Source: CAYFPS01 sp964345075 (GTDB taxonomy: Bacteria; CAIWAD01). From it: a stretch of 64,000 nucleotides of DNA. The notes under the pieces are model-generated. The model was not told where the DNA came from. It ran no database searches and saw nothing but the letters and a program-made list of their open reading frames with translations. The position numbers and the translations under genes were made by a program. Within the stretch, counting starts at the first letter, position 1; each line of letters opens with the position of its first letter. Below are positions 51,756-61,501 of the stretch, piece by piece. Location of the stretch: positions 67,099 to 131,098 of the forward strand of contig CAYFPS010000007.1 in NCBI GenBank assembly GCA_964345075.1, given 5' to 3'.

Positions 51756-54740
51756 CTAGGGAAGCTGACACTCACGCGTCAACTGCACACTCAGCTGGTT
51801 GGAGGCCGGCCAGCCACCGGGCTGCCTGCCGGCACCGTAGTTCACGATCTGGGGCGTGTAGCTGTAGCAGCCGTCACCCAGCTCTTCCGGACAGGGCGCG
51901 GCGATACCCATGTTGCTGCTGTCCACCAGAAGCAGAGCGTTGATCACACCCTGATCGTTGGTCGTCCAGCAGAAGGGCTGCTCGGGATCGACCCATTCCT
52001 GGGCTTCTTCGTCGAAGAAGAGCCAGGGGAAGTTGAAGTCAGCCTGGAAGCAGACCACCTGGTTCTTGACCTGGCAGCCATAACCGTCGATCAGACGGGC
52101 CTGCACGGGCACCACATCAGCCTGAATCTCGTCACACTCTTCCATCGGGAAGTTGATCTGAGTCACGTTGCTGGAAATGGTCAGGTTGTCATCGCGATCA
52201 CCGGCCTGGAAAGGAATCTGGAAGAAGCTTCCGGGGGCCACATAGTCGATCTCGAATTCGCCCGAAACCCAGGTTGTATCACCAAAGGGTCCAATCTCCG
52301 GAACCACACCCTGCGCGGTGGCAATGATGTGCAGGAGGGTGTCACCAATGGTTGAACAGTGGTACTGCATCCAGTTACCGGCGATGCCCGGGAAACCTTC
52401 TTCGCCATCGGCGCTGACACCGGTCAGACCGAAACCTTCAAAGGAGCAGACATTTTCCGGAGCCAGGTGGAACCAGACAGCCGTGGAGTCTTCCACGTCG
52501 TTGGAATACTGGTCCCACAGGTGGACGGACCATTCCACACGCCAGATACCGGCACCGGCATCCATGTTGCCAACACCGTCATAGTCGATGCTGCCGTAGG
52601 CGGGCGGACCGGCCAGAATCGTAACCAGCGCGCCGTTGGAATAGACATTGTAGCCTTCGCCTGCCACGAAGCAGCCAATCTGAACCGGACCCGGACGACG
52701 ACCGGCGTTCAGAGTCATCGAAGCGATGCCGTTCTGGCTGGTGGTGGTCAGCGTGTCGCCCTGGAAGTACTGGGTGGACTGACCGGGAATGCTCAGGAAG
52801 ACTTCCTCCGGACCATTCTCGATGGTGAAGCGAACGGGCGTGTTGTAGGTAACGGTTGCGCCCTGGGCATCAACCACGCGGGCACGGATCTGGGCGGCCG
52901 ACTGGCTGCCGTAGCCCAGAATCTGGATACGCGGAGTGGTGGTGGAGAGCGTCACGTTGGAGGGTAGTCCGCTGTTCACGGTGATCGTGGCGGGCTGGGC
53001 ACTCCACAGCGTCTCGGCCGGGGTGGTGTTAGGACGGGCATAATAAGCCAGAATCTGGCTGATACCCGTCGAGTTGTTCATGGCGAAGGTGGCGGTGGCC
53101 ACACCCTGCTCATTGGTGAAACCGGCGGCCGTAACCGTACCGACACCATTGGTCCGGAAACCCACGGCAAGGCCGGCACCCAGACGCTGGTTCTGGGCAT
53201 TGAAGACCGTAGCGGTCACGGTGCTTTCCAGATCACCCGAATCGGGATCGGGCAGAATCGGGTTGGCCACATTGACGGTAATGCTGTTGGGCACGCCCAG
53301 CGGCAGGGTCATGTCGTACTGGATGTTGTCCAGAAGGACAGCCACACCCGTGCTGTTGTAGAAGGCGGCCGTGACATCCAGCTCGCTGCCGGAATCGGTC
53401 TCGTCACAGTCGTGCCACATCACTTCGGCGATACCATTGGCATTGGTGGCGGCGCTGGAGCCGATCTCGCCCAGATTGGCCGAGAAGCTGACCGTACGAC
53501 CCACGATCGGGTTGTTGTTGTCGGCATAGCGCAGACGGGCGCGGATCGGGACCTGATTGTCCTCGATGCACTCGCTGTCCACTTCCAGCTCGCTACCGGC
53601 AGCCGGGCTGATAATGGTCAGCTCGACCGGACGGGCATCGGCCACGGGATAGGTGTAGTAGTAGGTGCGACCGGCCACATTCTCGATGGAAAGGGTCAGG
53701 TTGCCGCCCACGGCTTCGCAGGAGCGCCAGGCGAAGCGGATCAGGCCGCCTTCGTCGGAGACCAGCGTGTACTGCGTGTCGTCCAGCAGGTTACCCATGC
53801 TGGGCAGCACATTGAAGCGGGCACCAGCGACAGGATTCGAGTAACGATCCTTGAACTGGAACACGAAGGCCGTGCTGTCAACGCAAAGAACGCTGCTGCG
53901 CAGGTTGACGGTCTGGGGCAGGATCTGCACCAGCTGCTGGCCGAAGTGGTTGACGAAGTCCACATGGCTCGTTGCTACTGTGGCACTGCCGGCAATCGCG
54001 GCCGTGAAGGTGATGTCCGTGGTATCAGCAGGCTGCACGGAGCTGTTGGCGTAGAAGACATTCTGGGTCACGCCGTCGCTGCCGGTGGTACCGGAAACGG
54101 TGATCGTGCCGGGCAGGCCCTGGCCAAGCGCGCTGACGCTGAAGTTGACCTGAACGCCCGAGACACCCACACGCTGGGTGGTCTCGCCATTGTCCACATC
54201 GCGATAGGCGTAGACCTGCACGGGCATGGTCTCTGCCGGATCGGCCATGCGGTAAAGGACCGAACCGTCAGCCGGGCTCAGGAACTGCAACTGAATGTCG
54301 CTCTGCTCCATCAGGGTAAGAGCGGAAGTACCGGTCTTGTTGCCGGCCGTGGCACGGAAGGTCACGGTCTGCTCACCGGTAAAGGGATCGTCACTGGGCA
54401 GAACGCGGAAGACATAGCGGGCAACGCCAGTGTCGTCGGTCTTGCGGGCGGTCAGGGGCTCAAGGCCACCACCGAACGAGGACTGAACTTCGCAGGCGAC
54501 GTCCACGCCGGACATGGCCGTGCGGTCTTCGTCCAGCACAAGGACGGAAATCGTATCCTTCACAGCCGTGCGTGAAGACTGGCTGTAATAGATGATGTTC
54601 TGATCGGTGCTGACCTCGACGCTGGCCACGACGCCACCATCGCCACCGGTGGTGGACTGGGTCAGCGTGCGGCCGTCACAGGCCCACCAGAAAAGGAGGG
54701 CGACCATGGTCAGCGGCAGCAGTTTGCGGAAGCCGTTCAT
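51756..54740 (-). CDS. Large Ig-like (Big_1-type) repeat lipoprotein inside the pilus locus
   Basis: A 994-residue lipoprotein (lipobox FWWAC, Cys21) made of about seven bacterial Ig-like repeats of the invasin/intimin Big_1 kind. Each repeat shows a variant of V-x-V-x-D...G.P..G..V.F.....G......T...G.A...; examples are DTGVARYVF, SDGVTQNVF, NANGIAEVMW, NEQGVATATF and QNGIASMTL. The last about 150 residues are Cys-rich. It lies between pilQ and pilB in the same direction. It could be a surface adhesin or a pilus-associated outer-membrane component; the pilus link rests on position only. Confidence 0.82.
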   Translation of the reverse strand: MNGFRKLLPLTMVALLFWWACDGRTLTQSTTGGDGGVVASVEVSTDQNIIYYSQSSRTAVKDTISVLVLDEDRTAMSGVDVACEVQSSFGGGLEPLTARKTDDTGVARYVFRVLPSDDPFTGEQTVTFRATAGNKTGTSALTLMEQSDIQLQFLSPADGSVLYRMADPAETMPVQVYAYRDVDNGETTQRVGVSGVQVNFSVSALGQGLPGTITVSGTTGSDGVTQNVFYANSSVQPADTTDITFTAAIAGSATVATSHVDFVNHFGQQLVQILPQTVNLRSSVLCVDSTAFVFQFKDRYSNPVAGARFNVLPSMGNLLDDTQYTLVSDEGGLIRFAWRSCEAVGGNLTLSIENVAGRTYYYTYPVADARPVELTIISPAAGSELEVDSECIEDNQVPIRARLRYADNNNPIVGRTVSFSANLGEIGSSAATNANGIAEVMWHDCDETDSGSELDVTAAFYNSTGVAVLLDNIQYDMTLPLGVPNSITVNVANPILPDPDSGDLESTVTATVFNAQNQRLGAGLAVGFRTNGVGTVTAAGFTNEQGVATATFAMNNSTGISQILAYYARPNTTPAETLWSAQPATITVNSGLPSNVTLSTTTPRIQILGYGSQSAAQIRARVVDAQGATVTYNTPVRFTIENGPEEVFLSIPGQSTQYFQGDTLTTTSQNGIASMTLNAGRRPGPVQIGCFVAGEGYNVYSNGALVTILAGPPAYGSIDYDGVGNMDAGAGIWRVEWSVHLWDQYSNDVEDSTAVWFHLAPENVCSFEGFGLTGVSADGEEGFPGIAGNWMQYHCSTIGDTLLHIIATAQGVVPEIGPFGDTTWVSGEFEIDYVAPGSFFQIPFQAGDRDDNLTISSNVTQINFPMEECDEIQADVVPVQARLIDGYGCQVKNQVVCFQADFNFPWLFFDEEAQEWVDPEQPFCWTTNDQGVINALLLVDSSNMGIAAPCPEELGDGCYSYTPQIVNYGAGRQPGGWPASNQLSVQLTRECQLP

Positions 54741-54751
54741 TCTTCAGCTCC

Positions 54752-56200
54752 TTACTTGTCGTTGTTCTGGATCAGGTCGTCCAGGCGCAGTTCGTCTTCG
54801 ATGTCACGAATGATCTGCGGCATGGGTTCGACGTACTCCTTGCCGTGGGGGGCAAGAATGTGCGGCGTGATCTGAATGACCAGGTCGGTCTTCGAGATAC
54901 GCTCTTCGTTGGATCGGAAGAAACCACCGACAAAGGGCAGCCTGGAAAGGATGGGCACCCGGTTGACGACCTTGTTCTTCTGGGTTTCCAGCAGGCCGGC
55001 GATGATGATGGACTCGCTGTCCTTCACGCGGACCGTGGTGGCGGCCGTGCGGCGCTTCACCTGCGGAATGTCACTGTTGGGGCCGATCCAGTCCACGATG
55101 GAACTGACTTCCGGCGACACAGTGGTGGTAATCCAGCCTTCCGGATTGATGTGGGGCAGAATACCCAGCACGATGCCGACTTCCTGCTCCTTGACCGTGA
55201 TCTGTTCGGTCTGGCCACCGGCGTTGAAGATGTAGCTGATCACATCCACCACGGAAATGTGGGCGGGACGATTGTTCAGCGTGGCCACCTTGGAAGCCGC
55301 CAGCACACTGGCCTTGTTGTTACGCAGCATGAAGTTCAACGTGATGTCGAAGGCGGTCATCTGACGGCTGAAGTGACCCATGTTCTCCAGATCCAGCGGC
55401 TGGAAAGGAGCGGTCTGGGGCTTGCCGCCAAGATCCGTCTCGATCTCGTTCATCCACAGCCAGGGGCCACCGGCGTTGTTCTTCCAACCCTGGTCGGAAG
55501 TCGGGGCACCCCAGTCCTGCGGGCTCATCCAGTCCTGACGGACATTGCCGTTCTCGGCCAGGATGTTGGTGATCTTGTTGAGGCGGCCCCAGTCGATGCC
55601 GATCAGCTCCTGATCGTCAACCACAACCTCGACCAGCTTGGCTTCAAGCATGATCTGCGGAACGGGCACATCCACGCGCTCGACCACTTCCTTGACCTCT
55701 TCCAGCACCTTGGTGGAGGTGCGCAGAATGAGGGCGTTGCCGCTGGTGTCAACCTGGGCGTAGGTGGTCAGATCCTGAATCATGTCGCGAACTTCATTGG
55801 CGCTCGCGTACTTCAGGGGAATCACATAGCTGTTAAGGCCGACCTGCTGACCGATCTTCTTCTGATCGGCCACGAGGAAGCTGTTGCCAACCTTCTCGTA
55901 GGACAGTCCAGCAGCACGAACCACCAGATCCAGCGCTTCCTGAATGGGCGTGTCCTTCAGGTGGAGGCTGATGCGATCGAAGTCGTTCTCTTCGTCAGAA
56001 GAAAGCTCGCTGCCGGTAACGATGTTGTATCCAGACTGCTCGGCAAGCACGGACAGGATGTCCGCCAGATTCGCGTCCTGCGCGTCGATGCTGACCTTGT
56101 TGGTGAGCGCCGGTTCGACGGCGATGGCGGTGGTTCCCAGTCCCAGCAGGGCCACAAAGAGCCCGCCGCGAATCGTGGAAACAAGAGATCGGAAAGTCAT
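54752..56200 (-). CDS. pilQ: Type IV pilus outer-membrane secretin
   Basis: A 482-residue secretin with signal peptide (FVALLGLGTTAIAV). The STN domain (SIDAQDANLADILSVLAEQS, ISLHLKDTPIQEALDLVV), an N1 domain (VIPLKYASANEVRDMIQDL, ILRTSTKVLEEVKEVVERVD) and the secretin barrel (EAKLVEVVVDD, VGIVLGILPHIN, IIIAGLLETQKNKVVNRVPI, LVIQITPHIL) are in order. PilQ homologues with AMIN domains are longer; none is seen here. ATG at 56200 is chosen as it starts the signal peptide; a GTG/ATG further up overlaps pilP. Confidence 0.93.
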   Translation of the reverse strand: MTFRSLVSTIRGGLFVALLGLGTTAIAVEPALTNKVSIDAQDANLADILSVLAEQSGYNIVTGSELSSDEENDFDRISLHLKDTPIQEALDLVVRAAGLSYEKVGNSFLVADQKKIGQQVGLNSYVIPLKYASANEVRDMIQDLTTYAQVDTSGNALILRTSTKVLEEVKEVVERVDVPVPQIMLEAKLVEVVVDDQELIGIDWGRLNKITNILAENGNVRQDWMSPQDWGAPTSDQGWKNNAGGPWLWMNEIETDLGGKPQTAPFQPLDLENMGHFSRQMTAFDITLNFMLRNNKASVLAASKVATLNNRPAHISVVDVISYIFNAGGQTEQITVKEQEVGIVLGILPHINPEGWITTTVSPEVSSIVDWIGPNSDIPQVKRRTAATTVRVKDSESIIIAGLLETQKNKVVNRVPILSRLPFVGGFFRSNEERISKTDLVIQITPHILAPHGKEYVEPMPQIIRDIEDELRLDDLIQNNDK

Positions 56201-56228
56201 CGGCTGATATCTCCGTTTACGGTTTTCA

Positions 56229-56762
56229 TCAGAAGTCATAGTTCATCTCGGACAGGCGCTTGGCCAGATCCTTGCTGGCGCCTTCAACCTTCAGGGTCAG
56301 CGGACGGCCGCCGCGCGTGATGCGCACGGATTCCGGTGTGATCTCCGCCACCTGATAACCATCGAAGCTGTCGCCGGCGCGAACCACATGGTTCTGGTTC
56401 TTCAGGCGAATGATGGCCCTGGGCGTCTCACCCTGAACAATGCAGGACAGACGGGGCTTCTTCTCCAGCGTGGCCAGGAAGTTCTTCTCATCCATCATGA
56501 TGTTCTTGGAGATGATCACACGGGAAATGTCCAGCGGATTGGTGCGGCTTTCAAAGACGAAATCCGCATGGGTCTGCAGGCGCTGTTCCAGTTCATCCAC
56601 GGTCTTCTGCAGGCGCTTGTCACTGCCGACGGTCGCCTTGGGCGCATCACGCAGGTCCTTGAGCTTGCCATGCAGACCATAGCTCTCCCAGGCGAAATAG
56701 CCGATGAAAAGCAGGAAGGCCAGAATCAGCAGATTCCAGAAAAGCTGGGTATAGGTCTTCAC
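56229..56762 (-). CDS. pilP: PilP-like pilus assembly protein
   Basis: A 177-residue protein with one N-terminal transmembrane helix (FWNLLILAFLLFIGYFAW) and a coiled stretch, then a small beta domain with LSCIVQGETPRAIIRLKNQN, VVRAGDSFDGYQVAEITPES and VRITRGGRPLTLK, the pattern of PilP/GspC homology-region domains that dock to the secretin. PilP is usually a lipoprotein; here it is membrane-anchored, which is closer to GspC. It overlaps pilO by 4 bases. Confidence 0.82.
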   Translation of the reverse strand: MKTYTQLFWNLLILAFLLFIGYFAWESYGLHGKLKDLRDAPKATVGSDKRLQKTVDELEQRLQTHADFVFESRTNPLDISRVIISKNIMMDEKNFLATLEKKPRLSCIVQGETPRAIIRLKNQNHVVRAGDSFDGYQVAEITPESVRITRGGRPLTLKVEGASKDLAKRLSEMNYDF

Positions 56763-57349
56763 GAGTTTCCTCCTGACTTGCGGGAGGCTCCAGCTTCGCT
56801 CTTGACCAGGGTCAGCGTAGACATCTTGATCTCGAACTCGTGCTTCTTCAAGTCGTCGAAGGTCTTTGCGAAGTTGAGCCGCGTCAGGTTGTTGTCAATC
56901 TTGAAGTACTCGACCACGATCATGCGGCTGTCCTGCTCAATGCTGTTCAGGAAGCGGCCGAACTGTTCGTAGCTGCCGGTAAAGCCAACAAAGTAGGGCG
57001 TACGAATGTAGCCGCGGATGTTGCGCTCGCGGGGCAGGGCCTTCATGTCTGTAATTTCCACACCCAGCTGATCCAGACGAACGATCAGGCCGTTGAGGAA
57101 GTCCAGGCTGGCATCCTCGGTGCGAGTATCGTTCTTGTCATCGGCCAGGTTCATCTCGATCAGGCTGGAGACGCGGTTCAGCTCGCTGGCCAGAATCTGG
57201 GCGCTGATCAGCTTCTCCTGCTGAAACTTGACTTCGGCATCCAGATCGCGGATGCGATCGGGCTTCGTGACCACCACATTGGTAAACAGGTGCCAGAGGG
57301 CTCCCACGAAAATGGCCAGAAGCAGGTATCCGACAATGTTTCTCTTCAT
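56759..57349 (-). CDS. pilO: Type IV pilus alignment protein PilO
   Basis: A 196-residue bitopic protein: transmembrane helix IVGYLLLAIFVGALWHLFTNV, a coiled coil (DAEVKFQQEKLISAQILASE) and a ferredoxin-like periplasmic domain with FVGFTGSYEQFGRFLNSIEQ, typical of PilO. It pairs with PilN and PilP to link the motor platform to the secretin. Confidence 0.88.
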   Translation of the reverse strand: MKRNIVGYLLLAIFVGALWHLFTNVVVTKPDRIRDLDAEVKFQQEKLISAQILASELNRVSSLIEMNLADDKNDTRTEDASLDFLNGLIVRLDQLGVEITDMKALPRERNIRGYIRTPYFVGFTGSYEQFGRFLNSIEQDSRMIVVEYFKIDNNLTRLNFAKTFDDLKKHEFEIKMSTLTLVKSEAGASRKSGGNS

Positions 57350-57358
57350 TGCGTGCTC

Positions 57359-57967
57359 CTAGCTTTCCGTGCTCAGCCGAATGTCCTTGTTCAGGAAGCT
57401 CGGCAGAATCTTGCACTGAATCTCGAAGGACAGGGCCTTCTGATCGTGGCTGTTGATGTGCTGACTGTTGGCAAACTGGACTGAAATGAAGTCCTGATTG
57501 AAGAGATTGTTCGCCTTCAGCTGCTCGACAAAGGCCATCACTTCGTCGATGGGATCTTCATCTTCTCGCACCTTGTGCACGCCTTCGATGTAGAGCAGGC
57601 CCTTTTCGAAACGCACGCTGGTCAGCGCCATGCTGCGCGTGGTTTCCATGGACAGACCCATGATCTTCTGCGTCCAGAGCAGGCGGCTCTTCTCCAGCTT
57701 GGCCAGATTAAGGATATCCACCTTGCTCAGCTTGGAGCCTGTATCACGCAGCGCCTGAAGCTCGCCCTTGATCTGCTCGATCTGCTGCTCGCGCTCGGCG
57801 ATCATGTCATCCAGCTGACTGTTGTAGTCGTAGCTGAACCAGGACACAACAGCGAAAAGGATCACGAAGATGCCGACCAGGCCCCAGCGCTGCATTTCCA
57901 GCTGCTGGGCCACGCGTGCGGCCTTGTCCTCGCCCTTGTTGAGGTTGATCCGATATAGATGATCCAC
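57359..57967 (-). CDS. pilN: Type IV pilus assembly protein PilN
   Basis: A 202-residue bitopic protein. The short cytoplasmic N-terminus HLYRINLNKGEDKAAR matches the conserved INLLP-type peptide that binds PilM (here INLNKGE). A transmembrane helix (WGLVGIFVILFAVVSWFSYD), a coiled coil and a periplasmic domain follow. GTG at 57967 overlaps the last base of the pilM stop and has GGAGG upstream. Confidence 0.88.
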   Translation of the reverse strand: MDHLYRINLNKGEDKAARVAQQLEMQRWGLVGIFVILFAVVSWFSYDYNSQLDDMIAEREQQIEQIKGELQALRDTGSKLSKVDILNLAKLEKSRLLWTQKIMGLSMETTRSMALTSVRFEKGLLYIEGVHKVREDEDPIDEVMAFVEQLKANNLFNQDFISVQFANSQHINSHDQKALSFEIQCKILPSFLNKDIRLSTES

Positions 57968-59028
57968 TAATCCCTCCTCACGGCCAGGCCCACACACTGG
58001 GCGAACTGCGGGCCACTGGCATCAAGCTGCGCGGCGCCATCCAGGCCGGCCAGCGGATCCCAGATTTCGACCGGCACATTGAACTTCTCGGCAAGAAGCT
58101 CGGTCAGGCCGGGCATCTGCGCGCCGCCACCGGTCAGCATCACCTGGGTGAAATCACTCTTGCCGCTCTCCTTGACGAAGAAGCGCAGCGTGCGGCGGAT
58201 TTCGTCCACAAAGTCTTCCAGCTTGGTGCGCTGCTGCAGGGCTAGTGCCGCTGCACCTTCGCCACCGCCATCATGGAAGGCGGCGACGCCCTGCTGGCAC
58301 TTGCGCTCTTCGGCTTCCTGAATCGGCAGGCTGCGCTTGCTGGCAAGGTCTTCGGAAAGGTGCCAGCCACCCAGCGGAATGTCACGGTTGAAGAGCTTTA
58401 CGCCGTGTCCGGCCACGATGAAGTTCGTGCCGCGGGCGCCAATGTTGAGGAAGAGCACGAGGCCTTCTTCGGGAAGCTGCCTGCTGGCATTGTAGGAGTT
58501 CAGGACGGCCAGCGGATCCAGATCCACCACGCCGGGCTTGAAACCCGCTTCCTTGAGCACGCTCTCGTGCCAGCCATACATCTTGCGGGTGGTGGCCACC
58601 AGCAGAATGCGCGTCTTCTGGGGATCGGCAGGATCGGGACCCAGAGACTGATGATCAATGATCGTGTCCGAATCGTCCAGCGGCAGGTGCTTGCGCGCCT
58701 CAAAGATGAGGCTGCTGGCCAGTTCCTCGTCCGCCATGGGAACAGAAACGATTTCCTTCATGCTGGTCGCCGGGCCTCCCAGGCAGGAGACAAGAGACTT
58801 GACCTTGGCGGGGTTGACTTTCATCTCCCGCATCAACTCGCGCAGGGCCAGCAGGGTCTCGGAACGACGCAGCTTCTTGGGCTCATAGGCGGTGTCGCCC
58901 GTGATTTCCCGCTGCCCGGCCTTGACCACTTTGGGCTGCTTGTGATGGAACTCTACCAGCACGGCCTTGATGCTGTGCGTGCCGATGTCGAGTCCCAACG
59001 TCTGGTTGGATGTGCCTCCGAATAACAT
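57967..59028 (-). CDS. pilM: Type IV pilus actin-like ATPase PilM
   Basis: A 353-residue ASKHA protein: phosphate-1 LGLDIGTHSIKAVLVE, SCLGGPATSMKEIVSVPM, SLIFEARKHLPLD, VLFLNIGARGTNFIVAGHG and VMLTGGGAQMPGLTELLAEK. It sits on the cytoplasmic side and holds PilN. Fully standard. Confidence 0.92.
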   Translation of the reverse strand: MLFGGTSNQTLGLDIGTHSIKAVLVEFHHKQPKVVKAGQREITGDTAYEPKKLRRSETLLALRELMREMKVNPAKVKSLVSCLGGPATSMKEIVSVPMADEELASSLIFEARKHLPLDDSDTIIDHQSLGPDPADPQKTRILLVATTRKMYGWHESVLKEAGFKPGVVDLDPLAVLNSYNASRQLPEEGLVLFLNIGARGTNFIVAGHGVKLFNRDIPLGGWHLSEDLASKRSLPIQEAEERKCQQGVAAFHDGGGEGAAALALQQRTKLEDFVDEIRRTLRFFVKESGKSDFTQVMLTGGGAQMPGLTELLAEKFNVPVEIWDPLAGLDGAAQLDASGPQFAQCVGLAVRRD

Positions 59029-59061
59029 GCGGCTCCAATCCTTATGGTGCGTTGGCTTGTT

Positions 59062-60861
59062 CTAGTTGTCCTGGTTGAGGCCTCTGGCCTCGCGTTCTGT
59101 CAACCAGCGACTGTAATCGGGAATGATCTTTTCGGTCGCGATCTCCTGACTGCCGTCGCTGTATTTCACCGTGAACCAGACGGGCGGGCCGCCGGTCAGG
59201 AAGTTGTCGTCGTAGCGGTACTTCTTTTCGAAGTAGCCGATCCAGGCATTGCCCCAGGGACCGATCGGGTTCCTGTAGACAAAGCCGCGGTGGGTCTGCA
59301 CAACACTGCCGCAGAGCCAGATGGTGCCGCGCTCATCCTGCAGGGGCGGTGCGCCGGCACAGGGTGGGCGATCCTGTCCCCAGATGAAGGTGTGCGTGTA
59401 ACTGGAACCGAAGCAACCGTCAGGATGCTGGCTGGATCCCGGTCTGGGCGCGCCGCTGCAGGAGTTGTTCCAGAATTCAGCCTGGAAACTGCAGCCCACG
59501 GCAAAGACCGCCGCGGTAATGATCACATCCTTGCGGCCCTGGCTGCAGCTGCTGACAACAGGATCGTTGGGCAGCCCGCAAGTGATGCCAGGCGAGAAGC
59601 GACCATTGGCGAAGCCGTTTTCCAGCGTAGAGGCGACGATGATATCGCGCTCCGAGGCAAGGCCGATGCGGTTGGGCGAACCCAGCGGCACCATGCCGAA
59701 TTCCAGTTCGTTGTTGCAGGCGTAGATATCCGTGTCGGCCGTGATGATGTCATCCATGATGAACATCGTGTCGCTGGAAAGAACAGTCAGGCGGCCCTGC
59801 ACAATACCTTCCAGACGACAGACACCCTTCACATAAACCAGCTCGCGGCCATTCAGCGTGGGCAGATTCTTGCGCACCCAGTTCTGGCCGTTATGCGGAA
59901 CATAGATTGTATCACCGGCAGTCGAGAAACGGCCCGGTACATACTGGGCCACCCAGTACTGGTCACCATCAAACTTCAGGTAGGTGGTCAAAGGATCGCC
60001 CACAACCGCCTCGCCCACAGGGTCGATCACGACTTCTTCATAGGTGTGATTGGAAACGCGCTGTTCCTTGATCTGGGCAATAGCATCCGAGGGCGGCCAT
60101 TCAATTTCCGGGAAAGGCAGAATCAGCCCACCCTGGAATATCTGGTCGTACTGTGAAGGACTGATGCCGTTGACGTTTTCCCCGGTTTGTGTCACAAGAC
60201 CGTGGAAGATCGGGCAGCAGCTGGCCGTGGAGATGTTGATCTCTCCGTTGACATGGATGCGCCCGTCGAATTCGTCACCGGACTTGAAGGTGACATCGCC
60301 ACCCTCCATGGAAATCTCACCATTGGAGAAATACATGAAGCGGCTGAAGTCGGAAAAGGTCAGGCTGACCGCCGAAGTGTGTTCGGCGGTGCGATCTTCC
60401 CCGGTGTGATCCTTGTAGCGCACGACACCCGTCGCGCTAACCGTGTAAAAGGGCTTGGAACTTACCAGATCGAAGAACTTGTCCATCTTAAGATTCTTGT
60501 AATCGTAGGCGAATCCGTAGAAGAGATCTTCGGCCGCGAAATCCGTGTTGAGGAAGTTCTCGCGGGTTCTGGGCTCGATGTAATTGTTGCTCGTGTTGAC
60601 GTCAATCTGATCCGAGCTGCGCAGGAAAACCGGCACGCCATAGCGGGCCACGGCATACTCGCTGGCGTAGCGGGCATGGATCTTGGCGCGATTGCGCATG
60701 GTCTCGAAGCGCTGCTGCCGGGACTGCCGGAAAACGGCGGTTGCAATCAGCAGGGCAACCAGGCTCAGGATGGCCGTCATCATCAGCATGGCCACACCAC
60801 GGTCGGAACCAATCGTGGTTCTGGGCGAGGTCAGCGGCTGAGAAGTCGTTTTGCAAGACAT
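59062..60861 (-). CDS. Large PilX-like pilus assembly / minor pilin protein
   Basis: A 599-residue protein whose N-terminus resembles a PilX-type prepilin (GSDRGVAMLMMTAILSLVAL then LIATAV). A long beta-rich body follows with DGRIHVNGEINISTASCC, TFKSGDEFDG and NNELEFGMVPLGSPNRIGLA, as in uncharacterised DUF4900-like proteins of pilus loci. It is likely a tip-associated minor component in place of PilY1, which I do not see. ATG at 60861 overlaps the previous minor pilin gene by one base. Confidence 0.72.
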   Translation of the reverse strand: MSCKTTSQPLTSPRTTIGSDRGVAMLMMTAILSLVALLIATAVFRQSRQQRFETMRNRAKIHARYASEYAVARYGVPVFLRSSDQIDVNTSNNYIEPRTRENFLNTDFAAEDLFYGFAYDYKNLKMDKFFDLVSSKPFYTVSATGVVRYKDHTGEDRTAEHTSAVSLTFSDFSRFMYFSNGEISMEGGDVTFKSGDEFDGRIHVNGEINISTASCCPIFHGLVTQTGENVNGISPSQYDQIFQGGLILPFPEIEWPPSDAIAQIKEQRVSNHTYEEVVIDPVGEAVVGDPLTTYLKFDGDQYWVAQYVPGRFSTAGDTIYVPHNGQNWVRKNLPTLNGRELVYVKGVCRLEGIVQGRLTVLSSDTMFIMDDIITADTDIYACNNELEFGMVPLGSPNRIGLASERDIIVASTLENGFANGRFSPGITCGLPNDPVVSSCSQGRKDVIITAAVFAVGCSFQAEFWNNSCSGAPRPGSSQHPDGCFGSSYTHTFIWGQDRPPCAGAPPLQDERGTIWLCGSVVQTHRGFVYRNPIGPWGNAWIGYFEKKYRYDDNFLTGGPPVWFTVKYSDGSQEIATEKIIPDYSRWLTEREARGLNQDN

Positions 60862-61496
60862 CAGCTTTCCGCCCTTCGCTTGGTGGTGATGAAGACGTTG
60901 GGCGCGCAAACCACGCGGCGGAACTCACGCACCTGCTCGTAGCCGGTCTGATCATCTTCCATGCGCAGCTTGAGTTCGATCACGGCCAGTGAAGCGAAGA
61001 CATTGCTGTTGAGAGAAAGGCGATCGTCATAGCTGCGCACGCGGAAATTGTCCACGCGTATCCGGTAACGCAGGTCGCGGTTCTTGTTGGGATCCAGTTC
61101 AGGCGGCGGAAAACGCTCGGCAAAATCCACACGCTGATTGTTGCGTGTGACAATCACCTTGCGCTCGCCTTCCTGCACAAAACGCGTGTCCAGTGTGGTT
61201 CCCACATTCTCGGTGCCAAGGAAATTGTATTCCAGAACTTCGCGGCTGGTGCCGCCCGAGGTGGCATTCTTGATCACGAATTCCGAGCCGCCAATGGCCA
61301 CTTCAGCCTCGTCCAGCAGCAGCTCGGCATAGGTCATCATGTCGCTGTCAAGCTTGATGCGCACCTGCTGGCGGGCCTGCACAATGACAATGGTAACCAT
61401 GCCGATGACCAGCACGCTCATCATCACGACGCTGAGCATCATTTCGGCGATGGTGAATCCGCGGTCGGCGGAAGGTCGGGCTGTGTTCATCATCAT
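60861..61496 (-). CDS. Minor prepilin with type III/IV N-terminal methylation motif
   Basis: A 211-residue prepilin. The cleavage motif is ADRGFTIAEMMLSVVMMSVL (cleavage after Gly, +1 Phe, +5 Glu), followed by a hydrophobic helix and a C-terminal beta domain. PilW/PilV-like in position. AGGAGGG immediately precedes three consecutive ATG codons, so the exact start may be a codon or two inside. Confidence 0.85.
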   Translation of the reverse strand: MMMNTARPSADRGFTIAEMMLSVVMMSVLVIGMVTIVIVQARQQVRIKLDSDMMTYAELLLDEAEVAIGGSEFVIKNATSGGTSREVLEYNFLGTENVGTTLDTRFVQEGERKVIVTRNNQRVDFAERFPPPELDPNKNRDLRYRIRVDNFRVRSYDDRLSLNSNVFASLAVIELKLRMEDDQTGYEQVREFRRVVCAPNVFITTKRRAES

Positions 61497-61501
61497 CCCT
61501 C

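Noticed and set aside
53412..56320. Two long plus-strand ORFs (53412-54575 and 54845-56320)
   Set aside because: They are shadows of the Ig-like gene and pilQ, produced by codon bias in GC-rich DNA.
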